NCBI RefSeq assembly: GCF_016545825.1
Contig: NC_052618.1
Span: 19,791,561-19,855,560, forward strand
DNA length: 64,000 nucleotides
Direction of reading: 5' to 3'
DNA from: Eucalyptus grandis
Lineage: Eukaryota; Streptophyta; Magnoliopsida; Myrtales; Myrtaceae
Shown: positions 36,213 to 50,640 of the stretch, piece after piece
Position numbering within the stretch: the stretch's first letter is position 1
Layout: every line of letters starts with the position of its first letter
Notes under the pieces: generated by a model
Seen by the model: only the letters and a program-made list of their open reading frames with translations
Databases searched by the model: none
Told to the model about the DNA's origin: nothing
Made by a program: the position numbers and the translations under genes

Positions 36213-36817
36213 ATTAAACCATAATATGGAAATCAGATGATACGATAGGAAGCTGCAAATAATTGTCGTGAAACGAAGGGCCTGTGGGCTAACTACATTT
36301 GGGGAATCTCCATCCCACAACACCACGGGATTTTAGTTTTCTTTTCGGATTAATTTGAGTTGCACGGAGGAAAAACCGAGGTCAACTTTGAAAACAGTAT
36401 AACTCCATCCTTAGGGATGCTAAGTGATGCCAACTGTTTTGGTAATTTTTTTAAAATTGGATTTGTACTTTAGATTTTGATGGAAAAATAAAAAAGGAAA
36501 ATTAACCGGCTTGAGAAGATAACACGTCAGCCGACGTCATCATTCTAGCCCAATTTGTGCCAACGTGGCAGTTCATATAAAAAAAATAAATGTAATATAG
36601 TGATAATTTAATGAATATATTACATTTAGGTTTCAGTTATTTAATTTTTTAAATATTATATTGTTGACATTTGAATTTTTGCCCAAAAATCATTTCCGAA
36701 AAATGGGAACTTGTTTCTCCAGAAAAATATTTCATGTCAAATTTTTGCATATAAATTATCTAGGAGTTTAGTATATATATAATGGAAGATGTTTTTCAAA
36801 AAAAAAAAATTAAAAAA

Positions 36818-37625
36818 GGGAAAATACCACCAATAACCCCAAACTTTGCCCTAAATGACACATTTACCTCAAACTTTTTTTGTAACGTGAAAAACCCCAA
36901 AATTTTCAAACTGTGACACATTTACTCCATCAAGGGCATTTTTGTCTTATTTTTCCCATTTTCCTTTTTTTTTTTTTTTTTTCTTCTTCTTCCCTTCGTC
37001 GACCATGGCGTAGCCGACGGAGGGAAGCCGACGCCCAGCGAGGGCTGCCCTCGTCGGCGTCGGGCGAGGGTTGCTGCCTCGCCTAGGGCGGGTAGGGCTA
37101 CCCTCGCCGGATCGGGCGAGAGCGCCCTCGGCTGGGTCGAGCGAGGGCCTTTCCCCAGATCGGGTGAGGGGTGCCCTCCCGATGTCGCAAAGGGTACCCT
37201 TGCCAAATCTAGTGAGGGTCATCCTTGCCCGATTTGACGAGGGCCGTCCTCACCGGCGTCGGGCGAGGACGGCCCTCGCCCGACGCCGGGCGAAGGCCCG
37301 GCGAGGATGCCCTCGCCGAACTCGGAGCAAGGGTGCCCTCGCCGCATTTGGTGAGGGAGGCCTCGCCCAACCCAGGCAAGGGCTGCCTCGCCCGACGCCG
37401 ACAAGGGCGGCCCTAGCCGGCTTAGGCAAGGGTGACCCTTGCCGGACGCCAAGAATTGGTAGAGGGAAGAGAGAAGGAAAAAAAAAAGTAAAAAGACCAA
37501 GATGCCCTATAATTTAAGGTAAATGTGTCACTATTGGCAAAGTTTAGAGTTTTTCATGTCACAAAAGAGTTTGAGGTAAATCTGTCACTTTGAGCAAAGT
37601 TTATGATTCCTCGTGGTTTTTTCCC
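36818..37625. mobile_element. Mutator-like long-TIR MITE with GC-rich core
   Basis: The left end GGGAAAATACCAC and right end (reverse complement GGGAAAAAACCACG) continue into TIRs of about 130 bp sharing AAACTTTGCC, GACA.ATTTACCT and AACTTTGCCA-type segments. The GC-rich core at 37,000-37,450 is packed with CCCTCGCC/GGCGAGGG. The flanks are A-rich, so a 9-bp target duplication cannot be judged. Large open frames in the core on both strands are compositional. Confidence 0.7.
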
Positions 37626-39890
37626 AAAAATAAAAATAAAAATAAAAATAAAGAGCAAGTTGGGGCCAATGATCTAAATGTGACTAGCCAAGCCCAAGAG
37701 GTCATATTGAATTCAAATGGCAAGTTGGGGCCAAAATGCAATTTCCAAAAGTTGAGGGACCACTTTGCAAATTTTGCAAAATTTGTACCCGAGCCCTTAA
37801 ATCATTGTCTCGGCCCCCAATTGAGTTGAAATTGAACTTGGGTCAGGTCTAATTAATCGAATCAGGTAAAAAGGACCAAATTGTATTTAATTGGGCATTC
37901 TCGGCCAAGAAAATGGCCAATTTTGAGAGACTCCTTGCAAAATTATATGAAGACAATTGCAAAAATGGTCAAGATCTTAAACTACTATACATGAGCTTGC
38001 TAATTGATCAAAAACCGCAGCCAAATTGATAGATTAAAGCACTCAAATCAGCAACCAAAACTCAGTCCACAAATATCCTCCTCAGCTACTCAACCAGCCC
38101 GATCTCTACACGTGATGGAAGACCATTATTGGTACTGCAAGTGGACAAACATTGGTTAAGGATAAGCTACTTAAGGCATGGGAAAATCGCACCAAATCCA
38201 CACACTCAATAGGTGCAAAAGTTGAAATTTGGTTAAGTCAGGAAGTGGGTGAATTAGCTTAGTTGGCAGGCTTGGTAGGTGGACAAAAGACCGACCAAAA
38301 ATCCCTTAATTCATGGGATAAGATCTATGAAGCAAGCTCTTTCAGAGCATGAAAGGTAGGAGACAAGAAGGAGAGGAGAGAGCGCACGGTCGTTCTCCAA
38401 AAATACCTCCAAAAGCAATTCAAGAAAGGGAGAACCCAGAAATTCAAGATCAACCTTCAGAGAGAAAAGTGAAATTTTCATAAACTTGCAGCTAAAATTA
38501 GCTAAAACCTTCAGCTAGAGAGTGAAACTTCACTCAATATATTTCCAACCATAGGTTGTATTTCCCAAATGGAGATCGGGAATGCCTCCTAAAGCCCCCC
38601 CCAAAAACACCCCGCTAGCTGGCCAAGAAACATTGAAAAATTTTCCAGGTGTTGAGCCCGATTGGTCACGAGTGAGAGAAAACGAGTATTTTTGAGATAA
38701 TTGAGAGACAAAATAAGGAAAATATTGACTTTTACCCCAAACTAGAATACATATAGTTTGGTTTGGTGTTAATTTTTCCAACAAAAGAGATCCTGAAGTC
38801 TAATTTTAGAGGTTAACGAAAACCTTCGTTGTCAGTTCTTTTTATGTAGATCTCATTTCCAGTTTGAATAAGCCAACTTCCACGTGCCCTTCAAGGATAA
38901 TTTCTTGGTTTCATTGACCAAGAACCGCTTGAAAAAGAAACTATGAAGCAAGGTAAGTATCCTAGATGTATTTTTGTTCGAGTTTGAACATGTTTCAAAC
39001 ATGAAAATAAAGAGGAAAATCGGTCTAGAAAACTGATTTTTGAGGCTAGAATTTTTATGAGTGTTGAAATCTCTTCAAGAGCCTTGCATGTTTGATTTGT
39101 TATGTCGATTTTCGTGCATTACTTGTCTTCATGAGCTTGAGGAATGTTATATTGGAGTACCCAATAATGCCGAGATTAGCTTGGCTTGGTCTTTAAATCT
39201 CCAAGTAAACCATGAAATCGTCCACGACTTGAGCCAAAACCAAGCCCATCCATATTGACTCATGGCTGGTCAATGTGGACTATGTATATATGCTTTTTGA
39301 AGATGTTGTTTTGATATGTTCAATTGATCATTCTATGTGATGTTTGTTGCATTTGAAAGATCATGTTACCTACTTTCACTTGGATCAAATAATGTTTCCT
39401 TTAGATCTCGCATGTGATGAGTGTCGAGGCTTGAATATGGGCATGCAACCTATTTGCTTGACTTGGGTTCAAACCTAGATTTGCAAAATCAACTCAAACC
39501 CACATATTTGAGACCGATTTCAACTTAGTTCTTTTATGTTTTAAGCTATGATTTCTATCTAATCTTGCTCCTTGCATGTGGTAGTATAATTTTGCTCCTA
39601 TTTCGCTCATGGGGATCCTATCCCAGGGTGTGATAACAATGCCGTGTAATATTATTTGCCCAACTTGTATCGAGTCTTTCTTTTTCTGCATTACTTTCAA
39701 GTCCTTTTAATTTCTCGGATGTTTATTTACCGCACCGCTGTTCAATATTTCTTTTCTAGATTATGTTAGGATTAGTCTAGACATTAAAAAAAAAAAAAAA
39801 AAACCTACATAAACATTTGCATGAACACTTAGTTGTTTCATAAAAATCATAATTGGTAATTAAGTTTGTGTGACCATTTAAATAAATAAC
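37626..39890. other. No gene recognised
   Basis: An AAAATA microsatellite (about 37,626-37,651) is followed by about 2.2 kb of moderately AT-rich DNA with no exon or RNA gene that I can support. A poly(A) run lies at 39,786-39,803. Confidence 0.5.
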
Positions 39891-39895
39891 TTTAC

Positions 39896-40120
39896 AAATT
39901 AGTGGTACCGTAAGGGCGCTAATAGAAACGTTAGTGTAAACAAGTCTCCGTTCCTAGAAATCTCTAATTGCGTAGGAATCGAGACAACACTCCCGCGTCT
40001 TGATTGGTTTCTAGTCGACCTTAATAGGCTAGTGACAATTCCTAAAAATACATAGGTTGTTAAGAATTAAAATATGAAATCCAATGTCATGCGAGGTATG
40101 AGCTTGGGAGAGCCCGCGCC
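39896..40120 (+). mobile_element. Possible LTR retrotransposon fragment
   Basis: The segment GGTACCGTAAGGGCGCTAAT and the following cytosine-rich ACACTCCCGCGTC phrase have the look of plant Ty3/gypsy LTR 3' ends that I have seen, but no PBS, partner LTR or coding region is adjacent. Confidence 0.25.
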
Positions 40121-40271
40121 TAATCCAAGGCCGTTGATCCGCCTCTTTAGGCAAATACCCCTAAACCTTCTTCCTTTTCTCCTGGACGGAAAAAGAGAAG
40201 TCGTGACATATATTTAATATGATCATTTGTATCATTTGAATATTGTTAAGATCACCCATATCTCTCACTCC

Positions 40272-40273
<2 letters not shown>

Positions 40274-40311
<38 letters not shown>
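40274..40311 (+). repeat. (GA)n microsatellite
   Basis: Uninterrupted GA repeat of about 38 bp. Confidence 0.95.
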
Positions 40312-40314
<3 letters not shown>

Positions 40315-40375
40315 AAATGTAGTCTTTGAGCAATATGAAAATGTTAAGTGTCATCCTTTTAATAATTCAAGATTA

Positions 40376-40686
40376 GGGACGACCTTATACATTTTCATAT
40401 AATTTAGGAATTAAATTGAATATATTGAACAAATTAAAAGTTCATAGATCATATTAAACAAATTAAAAGTTTGAGGACCATATTGCATATTAAATTAAAT
40501 TTTAAGAATTATTTGTATCACTTTCCCTTAGGGACGACCTTATACATTTTCATATAATATAGGGAATAAATTGAGTACGTTGAACAAATTAAAAGTTCAT
40601 GGATCATATTAAACAAATTAAAAGTTTGAGAATTATATCGCATATTAAATCAAAGTTTAAGGATTATTTGTATCACTTTCCCTTAG
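40376..40686 (+). repeat. Two-unit 155-bp tandem repeat
   Basis: The unit beginning GGGACGACCTTATAC starts at 40,376 and again at 40,531, with few differences. Both units end TTTGTATCACTTTCCCTTAG. Non-coding. Confidence 0.85.
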
Positions 40687-40991
40687 AAAAATAAATGTGA
40701 TATAGCAATATACTTAATGAAATAATTACATTTAGCGAATTTTTAAAGTTCAAAGGTGGGATCTAATAAAAAAAAAAGGTTAAGAGAACCTATTAAATAT
40801 CTGGGATAAAATCATCTTATTGGCTTGACTAATTAGTTCCCATAAAGAGAGAAGGTAGAAGTTATTATTTTTAAAAGGAAATATTTTTCAAATTATTTAT
40901 GTTTTACAAAATAACATATTCAAATGTTAACTTTAATAAAAATAATTTTTTTGTCAAAATATAAAATAAAGTTAAGAGTTCATATTAAATA

Positions 40992-42486
40992 GGGTTAATA
41001 GCACGAAAAACTCCAAATTAGTACAAGTAGTGACAAATTTATTCAAAACTATTTTTTTAACAACTAAAAACCCTAAACAATACACCTTTGACAACTTTAC
41101 CCCAAATTAGTTCATTGGTGACAAATTTATTCTATATTAGTTTCCGTTAAATTTTACTTTTAAATTACTGAGTTGGATGACATATGCCAATTGACCGATA
41201 TATCAATTTGAGATTTTACTATTCATTTGTCATAGATGTACCGATTTTGTACTTTTTATGATATTAATCCAATTTAACCGAGGGTATCAATTTGGGGCTT
41301 TTATTGATAAAAATAATAATTTGTAATAAATATGTTATAAGTGTACCGGTTTATGCTTTTTGTGGCCATATGTGATGAATTTGTCAAAGATATATCAATT
41401 TGGGATATTTAAAGATAAAAACTGCGTTAAGGTAAATTCATTACAAGTGTACCAATTTGGAATTGGAATTTTTCGTGATATCAACCCCATTAAAGCGAAA
41501 ATTCCAAAAAAAAAAATAGCTTGAAGTACTCTTATTTTCTCAAATAAGAGGTTGATATAAATTTTGTTTCAAATAAGGGCTCGAAGTGGTTATGACTATT
41601 TCAAATAAGGGCCTAACCTCATCACCTTGGCTGTTAGCAAACAATTATGACCGATCAAGGGGTATTTTTTGTCTAAACACAATTTAATTATATTAAAACT
41701 TAAAAATATATTTTTATTTTTTTTTAAAGAAGGGGAACGCACAAGCCGAAGGGCTCCCTCTTGCTTATGGCTGCCACTCCATCGCCAATGGGGTAGCAAG
41801 AATGATCATTAGGGTCGCTGGCACTTGGGCAAAGGCCGACAACCCCCGCCAATTGGAGGCAAGGATCCGCTAGCCCTAGCCAAGGATGGGAGGGGGCAAC
41901 AACCTTCTCCTACATTTGGGTGAGGGTCGCCACCCCTTGCCCTCATTTGGGCGAGGATTGATGGCCTTTGCCTAGCGCCTCCAGACCTAGGCGACAAGGT
42001 CCGAGGACCCTAGGCAAGGGCCCCTAGGCTGGCGCGAGGGCTAACGACCTTTGCCTAGATTTGGGAGAAGGTTGCCGCCTTCTCTCGTCTTTAGTGAGGG
42101 CCGCAGACCCTCGCCTTCAATTGGCAAAGGTCGCCAGCCTTCGCTTAGGCGCCAATGACCCCACTAGCTATTGTTGTTGCCCTACCGACAATGGGGCGGT
42201 AGCCATTAACGAGAGGTACCCTTCCCCCTTGTGTTTTCCCATTTTTTATTTATTTATTAAAATATTTGTTTTATTTAGTTTTTTACGAAAAAATAAAGAA
42301 AAAAATTAAAAAGACGAAATTACCCTTCACAACTTGTGAGTTCAAACTTTTATTTAAAACAATATTTACTTTAGGTACTTATTTAAGAAAATGAAGGCAC
42401 TTTAAGCCTTTATTTAAAATATTATCCACTTCAAACCATAATTTGAGAAAATAATGGCACTTCAAACTTTTATTTGGAACTTTCCC
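40992..42486. mobile_element. Two side-by-side Mutator-like TIR elements sharing a 9-bp target
   Basis: Element 1 (about 40,992-41,483) has TIRs GGGTTAATAGCACGAAAAA and GGGTTGATATCACGAAAAA. Element 2 (about 41,490-42,486) has TIRs CGAAAATTCCAAA and GGGAAAGTTCCAAA plus shared TATTTTCTCAAAT. The 9-mer TATTAAATA flanks the pair perfectly at 40,983-40,991 and 42,487-42,495, and a worn copy, CATTAAAGC, lies between them at about 41,483-41,491. Element 2 has a GC-rich core at 41,770-42,230. No coding capacity. Confidence 0.65.
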
Positions 42487-42549
42487 TATTAAATATCGAA
42501 GAAAATTTAGGATAAATTTACCTTAGTCGCAGGACTCAATAAGGCACAG

Positions 42550-43291
42550 TAGGGGTGTAGGTGGTTTGGTTTAGTTCAGTTTTTAAAAAATAACTAATCA
42601 ATAAGGAAATTTATTTAATCGAACCAAAATCCAATCCGAACCAAAACCAAAATTATGATTCGGTTCGGTTCGGTTCTTACTTTTGTTTTAATTTTTGTTT
42701 TGTTTTTTTTCTACATGCACTCCTTTCAACAATTTTTTTATTTAAAAAAATCAATTTTTAATTTTTAAAATTATTTTCCTTATCTTTCTTTTTTATTTTT
42801 ATTTATTTTTCTTCTCCTTCATTGGCCAGTCATTGTCCATGTTGGCGCTAGCAAGGCTCAGGCCTTGCTAGATTCTGATGATCTTGAGCCTCTCCGACCT
42901 ATGGCGAGGCCAAGAGCCTCACCTAAGTGGCCAACTGACGAGCTCGACCTCACCAAAATTGGGTGAGCTTAAGCCTTATCGGGTTGTGGCGAGACTCCGG
43001 CTCACCTCTAGCCGGTCGTCGACGGCCATTGTGGTCATTGACCTACCAATGAAGAATAAGAAGAATAAGAAGAAAAAAAAGAATAGAAAAAAAAAAAAAA
43101 AAATCGATTTTTTTTAAATAGAAGAACAAAATAAAAAGAAAAAAAATTAAATTTTATGGATTTGATTCACTTAATCGATAAAAACTGAATCAGTCAAAAA
43201 AAAAGTCAAAAAGTTTTGATTTTTAATAAAAATTGAATCCCAAAACCCCGACTTTTTGGTTCGGTGCGGTTCGTTTTCGGTTGCATCCCCA
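42550..43291. mobile_element. hAT-like MITE just upstream of MDP1
   Basis: The left end TAGGGGTGTAGGTGG and right end (reverse complement TGGGGATGCAACCG) both continue into GGTTCGGTTCGG-type sequence. The candidate 8-bp target duplication is AGGCACAG (42,542-42,549) against CGGCGCAG (43,292-43,299), 6 of 8 matching. The core at 42,830-43,055 is GC-rich. It ends about 70 bp before the MDP1 start region, so it is placed to affect that promoter. Confidence 0.6.
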
Positions 43292-43363
43292 CGGCGCAGC
43301 CCACCCATCAGCCAATTCGAGTCCCATCGAGAGAGAGAGAGAGAAAGGGGGGGGGAAGGGGAA

Positions 43364-45830
<2,467 letters not shown>

Positions 45831-46526
45831 CGGAATTGAATGTAAGGTCCTGTGTGGATGGACTCTATCTAAAAGGTACCAAAATGGTGACAAATTATAC
45901 TCTGCAACTGCATTGCATTGTAAGCTACAATATTCCTTTTACCGATAGAATAGACAAAACTGTGGGTTATATACCCTATTGATTACATTAGATGGAAGTT
46001 TCCTCCTCCAACAGAGAGTTGAAAGTTGCATATTGAATAGAGGACTACTCGGGTGTGGATTTCCATTGATTACTAAGAATGTTGAAGTGCAAATGACAGT
46101 AAAGTCTTCTGAGTTTCTCCAAAACGTGTGAGGTTTTGTGGCATTTGCTTACTGTAGATCTCTTTTCTTTGTTTAAGTTTAAAACGGTGGGGGAGGCAGC
46201 AACCATCTCCTTCAGACGTGCCGGCAACAAGCCTCTTACTCTGATCCTGCTAGATAGGTTCTCTCTTTTGCATATCAACGCGATTTCTTGAACTAGGGAA
46301 ATCTTTGATGGACGGATATACTAAATCCAAAGCACTGTGATTCACTTCACCCCATATCAACAAAAGGGTATAAAAGCTACTCGTTTTGGAAGTGACAGGT
46401 TTAAGATTGCGGAGTCATGATAGGAGACACTGCTGTGATCCCATTAGTTTGCACGTGCGCACAGGTGACCACATATATTATTTACCTTGAGCTGCCTCCA
46501 TTAGTTCATCAAAGTGCAATAAGCAA

Positions 46527-46549
46527 TCTCTCTCTCTCTCTCTCTCTCT
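46527..46549 (+). repeat. (CT)n microsatellite
   Basis: CT repeat between MDP1 and the convergent membrane-protein gene; its duplicate lies at about 34,727-34,750. Confidence 0.85.
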
Positions 46550-47246
46550 TCTTATGGCCATTCTATTGGGAGAAAAGGACAATCTTGGCCTTGAAGCCTT
46601 GAATCTCTACCCATATAATCCTTCTATGCGCTTTTATAGATCCAAGTGAAAATGCCACCTATCAGAGGTAAACTGGCCTTGCCTTCGTTTCCTTCTGCAA
46701 GCTTATTCATATTGCTCATCGAAAAATTTCACTCTGGTGACTTTGATCCCTCGTTCACTCTTTGATAAGAAAAGCAATGTCTTCCATAGAAACCGTCGAC
46801 AACAAGGGGACAAGTTCCGAGCAAAGATGAGCTACCATACCACATTGTGACTAATAAAAAGTTTTCACTAACAGCTGACAATAATCCAGATTTCTAGTGA
46901 ATTAGAGCTTATGCGAGCATCTGAAATTTGGCGACCTCCTGCTCAGCCTGCCAAGATCACTATTCTTTGAAGATGGAAAAATACAGGGTAGGATCATTGT
47001 TCCGTGATTGATCATCCTAGAAAAGAATCAAGAACATTTTGATTTACACAAACCATACAATTGCCACACACATCACTCGACAAAAGTTCAAAATGATACT
47101 ATCGCCGTAAAGAAAACTACAAAAATAAGAAAGCAACACTCATGAGAATCGGGTCAGAATATCCAGAGAGATCATTTCCTTGGTCTCTTGATTGGGAGTT
47201 TGAGAAGAAGACGTCCTGCTAGTAACGCAAAAAAAAGTGTCTTCAC

Positions 47247-47326
47247 GCCGTTTCCACAATAAGCAATTGTTCAAGTTCTTCCCTGCTCCGTTTCCACAAT
47301 AAGCAATTGTTCAAGTTCTTCCCTGC
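47247..47326. repeat. 40-bp tandem duplication in a coding exon
   Basis: Period 40 bp (TTTCCACAAT at 47,251 and 47,291). The duplicate at 35,439-35,513 has one unit. Because 40 is not a multiple of three, it shifts the final codons of the membrane-protein gene. Confidence 0.9.
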
Positions 47327-49452
47327 GCCGTTCCAGTTCCTAAGATGGTAAAAGATATAAGTCATCAGCCCAAATTAGCTGTAGTAAGCAATAAAGGCAG
47401 AAAAATAAAACAAAGCTATTAATGTGAAATTAGCCAACTGAATATTGACCCTATTTTAGGGAAGTTTCACTTTTGAACTCCAGCAAAGAAGACAAAAACT
47501 GAGACTAAGACCAAAAGGAAACCTTAGTGATTGTTCAATTGAACAAATCAGCTTGGCATATACTAGATTCTGATGAAGTTATGTTGTGGTTTCAGTGGCA
47601 AACCCAATCGTGTTTGTAAGTTTCAATATAGTCGGGTCAGCTTCTGAATGTGAGTACTAGAAGAAATTAAGAACTGTAGTGATCATGTAAAAGATAAGAA
47701 AGGATCATCTGCAAGTGGAGAGACCGCATATGGCCAATGCTACATCTAGTAGCATGACACAATGACTGCCAGAATGAGCACTAACTAAAACATTGTTTAC
47801 CTCCAAGTCCTTCACTGCCTGGTCCCTTGATATTTCTTTCTTCTGTCGAGAACGTTTCAACAAGCCTATGCACAGAATTCCCTGTTCATCGATACCAAAG
47901 CAAACCATTAAGCATCACTGGATTTCTCGGATCCAAATGTAACGGAAACTACCAAATTGTGTTTATCCAGTCCACTAATAGAATCACATTCTCCATCAGG
48001 TGTTATTAAACCATAATTAGAAAAATACATGGTAAGATCAGAAGCTGCAAATAATTGTTGTGAAACAAAGGGCCTGTGGTCTAACTACACTTGGGGAGAT
48101 ATCTCCCTCCCATAACACAAAGGGATTTTAGTTTTCTTTTCGGATTAATTTGAGTTGCACAGAGGAAAAACCAAGGTCAACTTCGACAACAATATAATTA
48201 AATCTTCAGCATGCTAACTGAAGCTACAACTTTGCTGCACGTCATTATTCAGGACCCCACCACACATTTTCAGGAAAACCTCCGATGTTATTTCAAAATT
48301 GGACTTTGAGCATACAATCACAACCAGTTCAGAGCAATAACCTTACCAAACAACATATACTACACCACAAGCAAGGAGCATATAAGCTGCAATGTTCTGA
48401 AGAAGAACAAGCTCTTGCTCCTCCTCAGTATAGTTTGGGAAAGCTCTTGTCATCACTGCAACACTGGTTAAAAAGGGACAACAATTTCAGAAGACAAGGT
48501 ATATAGATTGTTTAACCCTAAATTTTAACAGCAAGGTTCCAATAACTTTCATATTGCAAATCAGATTATTCAATGCTCGAACCAAAACCATGGTCAAGAC
48601 TAGACAAAACATCATTTTTCACTTGATCTGTCCGTGACTATATCAACCATAATGCAATTCCAAAATGCTAGTATTTCATAGTCTGAATGAGTGAAATTGA
48701 TGACAGAACGTGGGTCAATCTGATAGGTCCATAAGATGACACTTAAAGGAATCCACAGGAAATAAAGGAGGAGTCTTTAACATTACATACAAGATCTGCA
48801 GCATGCCCCTCCCAGCCCAATATTCCAATACCTGAAAAGCGTTCACCAAATATGTTCATCAGGGGGCGCAGAGAGAGGGTACAAGCTCCAACAAGAACAA
48901 AAACAGAGACTACGAAAACACAGTCAGAGACCGGCAAGCGCAATTCTCTCCAGACTTTTCACACATTTACATGGGCATTTCCAAAAACCACAGTTCCAAA
49001 TGCATCCAGACGATTCAAAGAGGAAAAACCAAGACCAACCTTCCAGAACTTGACAATGAATCCCCACTCGGTCTCCGCGAGCACGACGAAAAACGCTATC
49101 ACCACCGCGTAACACCGGAAAATGCCGTCGAAAACCTAGCGACGACACAGGACCCGGCACGACCATTAGATTCAGATAGCAACGAGCAACAGCAGAAACA
49201 CACACATACAGAGAGAGAGAGGGTACGTCGTATCCATTCTCGAAGGAGCGGACGGCGGAGAGGACATTGACGGCGATGCAGAGGATGGCGCAGATCGCGG
49301 TCACGACGCTGAAGCACCGGCAAACGACCAGGAAAGGGTCGGGCCTCGCCCGACCCTCCTCCTACCACTGCTCCCGACCCGGAGCTCGTCTGCGGCTGCA
49401 GCTCCGGCGGGTGCGAGTTCTCTCCTCCGTCTTCTTCGTACTGTCTCGTCAT
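47271..49452 (-). CDS. COPI-associated/TVP15-like small membrane protein
   Basis: Exons on the minus strand: 49,452-49,227, 49,135-49,040, 48,831-48,791, 48,463-48,347, 47,881-47,801, 47,339-47,271. The order is a hydrophilic N-terminus (MTRQYEEDGGEN), membrane segments VVTAICAILCIAVNVLSAV, CYAVVIAFFVVLAE and AAYMLLACGVVYVV, then a charged coiled tail GLLKRSRQKKEISRDQAVKDLE and ELERRREELEQLL. This architecture fits plant proteins of the COPI-associated (TVP15-like) Golgi family; that assignment is from memory. Exon 1 has a one-base frame break at 49,328-49,332, and the exon 4/5 junction is also one base out of phase. A 40-bp tandem duplication in the last exon (47,247-47,326) replaces the usual ending after LLIVE with a short new tail. 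It is probably expressed from the GC-rich region upstream of 49,452. Confidence 0.65.
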
Positions 49453-50640
49453 CTCCCTCCCTCTCTCTCTGCTCCTCCGACGAAGAAGACCTTCGCAAGC
49501 TCCCTAGAAAGCCCGCCCCTCAACTACTTCGAACCATCACCGTTCGCCGCGCTCCGCACGTCGCCGGCTCCGGATCTCCGCCGGCGATCTTGGGCAGGAG
49601 CGCGTGTCGAGCTTCGATCAGGAAGCGCGGAGCTTTTTCTGGGTTGTCGTCGTCGTCTTCTTCTTCCTCCTCGAGCTCTGGCTCAGAACGAAACGTATTG
49701 CCAGATACCTTCACCTGCCATTCAAGGAAGTCGGTTAGAGGCACGTCCCGGGTCGCGAAACCGGTGGGAACTGGCACGTGGCAGCCGCCCACAGGTTCAC
49801 GAGTTTCATTTGAGAGAGCTAACAAAAAAATAACCGCGCTTCACTTTTAGAAATACCGTATACGCATACGAATCCGTATACGTACCCCGGAGTTCTATCT
49901 TTGGAGATCACCTTGCCCTTTAAATCAATTGTCCTCGTGTCCCAATTTTCGAAAATGGCAATGGTCACAGGCGAGCGAGCCGAGCTACCCTCGAATGAGG
50001 ATTAACCTCGATGAGCTCCTTGCTAGATCTGACGAGTTTCAAGCTCTCTAGAGGTTGGCAAGGCCAGAGGCCCGAGCATTGTCGTCATCAACAGCTAACG
50101 CAAGGAGGAAAAAAGAGAAGAAAAGAAATATAAATTAAAAGTTCAATTTTTTTTTAAAAAAATGTTTCTTACAAGAACAAACGTTTCATTAACTAAGAAC
50201 CTGAGCCCAAATGCTAAAAATCCGCACTCAGCCTTTGTGATCCCCAACCTAAGTGCTGGGACTAGAGCTTGAGCCTTGGATCCGAGCATTGCCTCTATGC
50301 ACCCAAGCTTGAGTGTTGAGGCATTAGGTACCAACAGCCAGGCTTTGAGCACGACTTATATCGACCTAGGCATGGGTAGTAAGGGCACAAGCTCGGCCTA
50401 TCAATGTACCCGAGCTAAAGTTTTGGAATCTTGATCCTAAAAGCCAAGGACTTCGGAACAATGTTGATGTGTTAGCATCCAAACATAAAGTTTCGGATCC
50501 GAGCGTCAATATTTAGTCATATCTCCATTTTTCAAAGGTAATTCCATTTTTCAAAGGTAATCATTTTTCATTTTTCTGGTAGACATATCTTCATTTTTCA
50601 AAGGTAATCATTTCTCCATTTTTCAAAGGTAATCAATTTT
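49453..50640. other. Upstream region of the membrane-protein gene, with GC-core remnant and short repeats
   Basis: GC-rich 5' leader to about 49,800, then a partly self-complementary stretch, CGTATACGCATACG/CGTATACGTAC, at 49,857-49,885. A worn GC-core segment (CTCGATGAGC, GAGGTTGGCAAGGCC) followed by an A-rich tract lies at 49,965-50,145. Four copies of CCATTTTTCAAAGGTAAT-type sequence lie within 50,523-50,640. No second gene is supported; the overlapping GC-rich frames in 49,267-49,850 are shadows. Confidence 0.5.

Larger units (their letters stand above)
33851..36440 (+). repeat. Dispersed duplication of the MDP1-COPI gene interval (copy)
   Basis: Aligns in the same orientation to 45,566-48,230. 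It carries the last MDP1 intron end and last exon, the intergenic region with its CT microsatellite (about 34,727-34,750), and the last two exons of the convergent membrane-protein gene. Both genes are truncated at the edges of the block, which identifies this as the derived copy and 45.6-48.2 kb as the source locus. Confidence 0.85.

Noticed and set aside
36922..37517. Open frames up to 148 codons
   Set aside because: Same GC-core artefact inside a Mutator-like MITE; frames read into its TIRs.
40274..40686. CRISPR-like array
   Set aside because: Only a dinucleotide tract and a two-unit 155-bp tandem repeat; no short repeat with unique spacers, and this is plant DNA.
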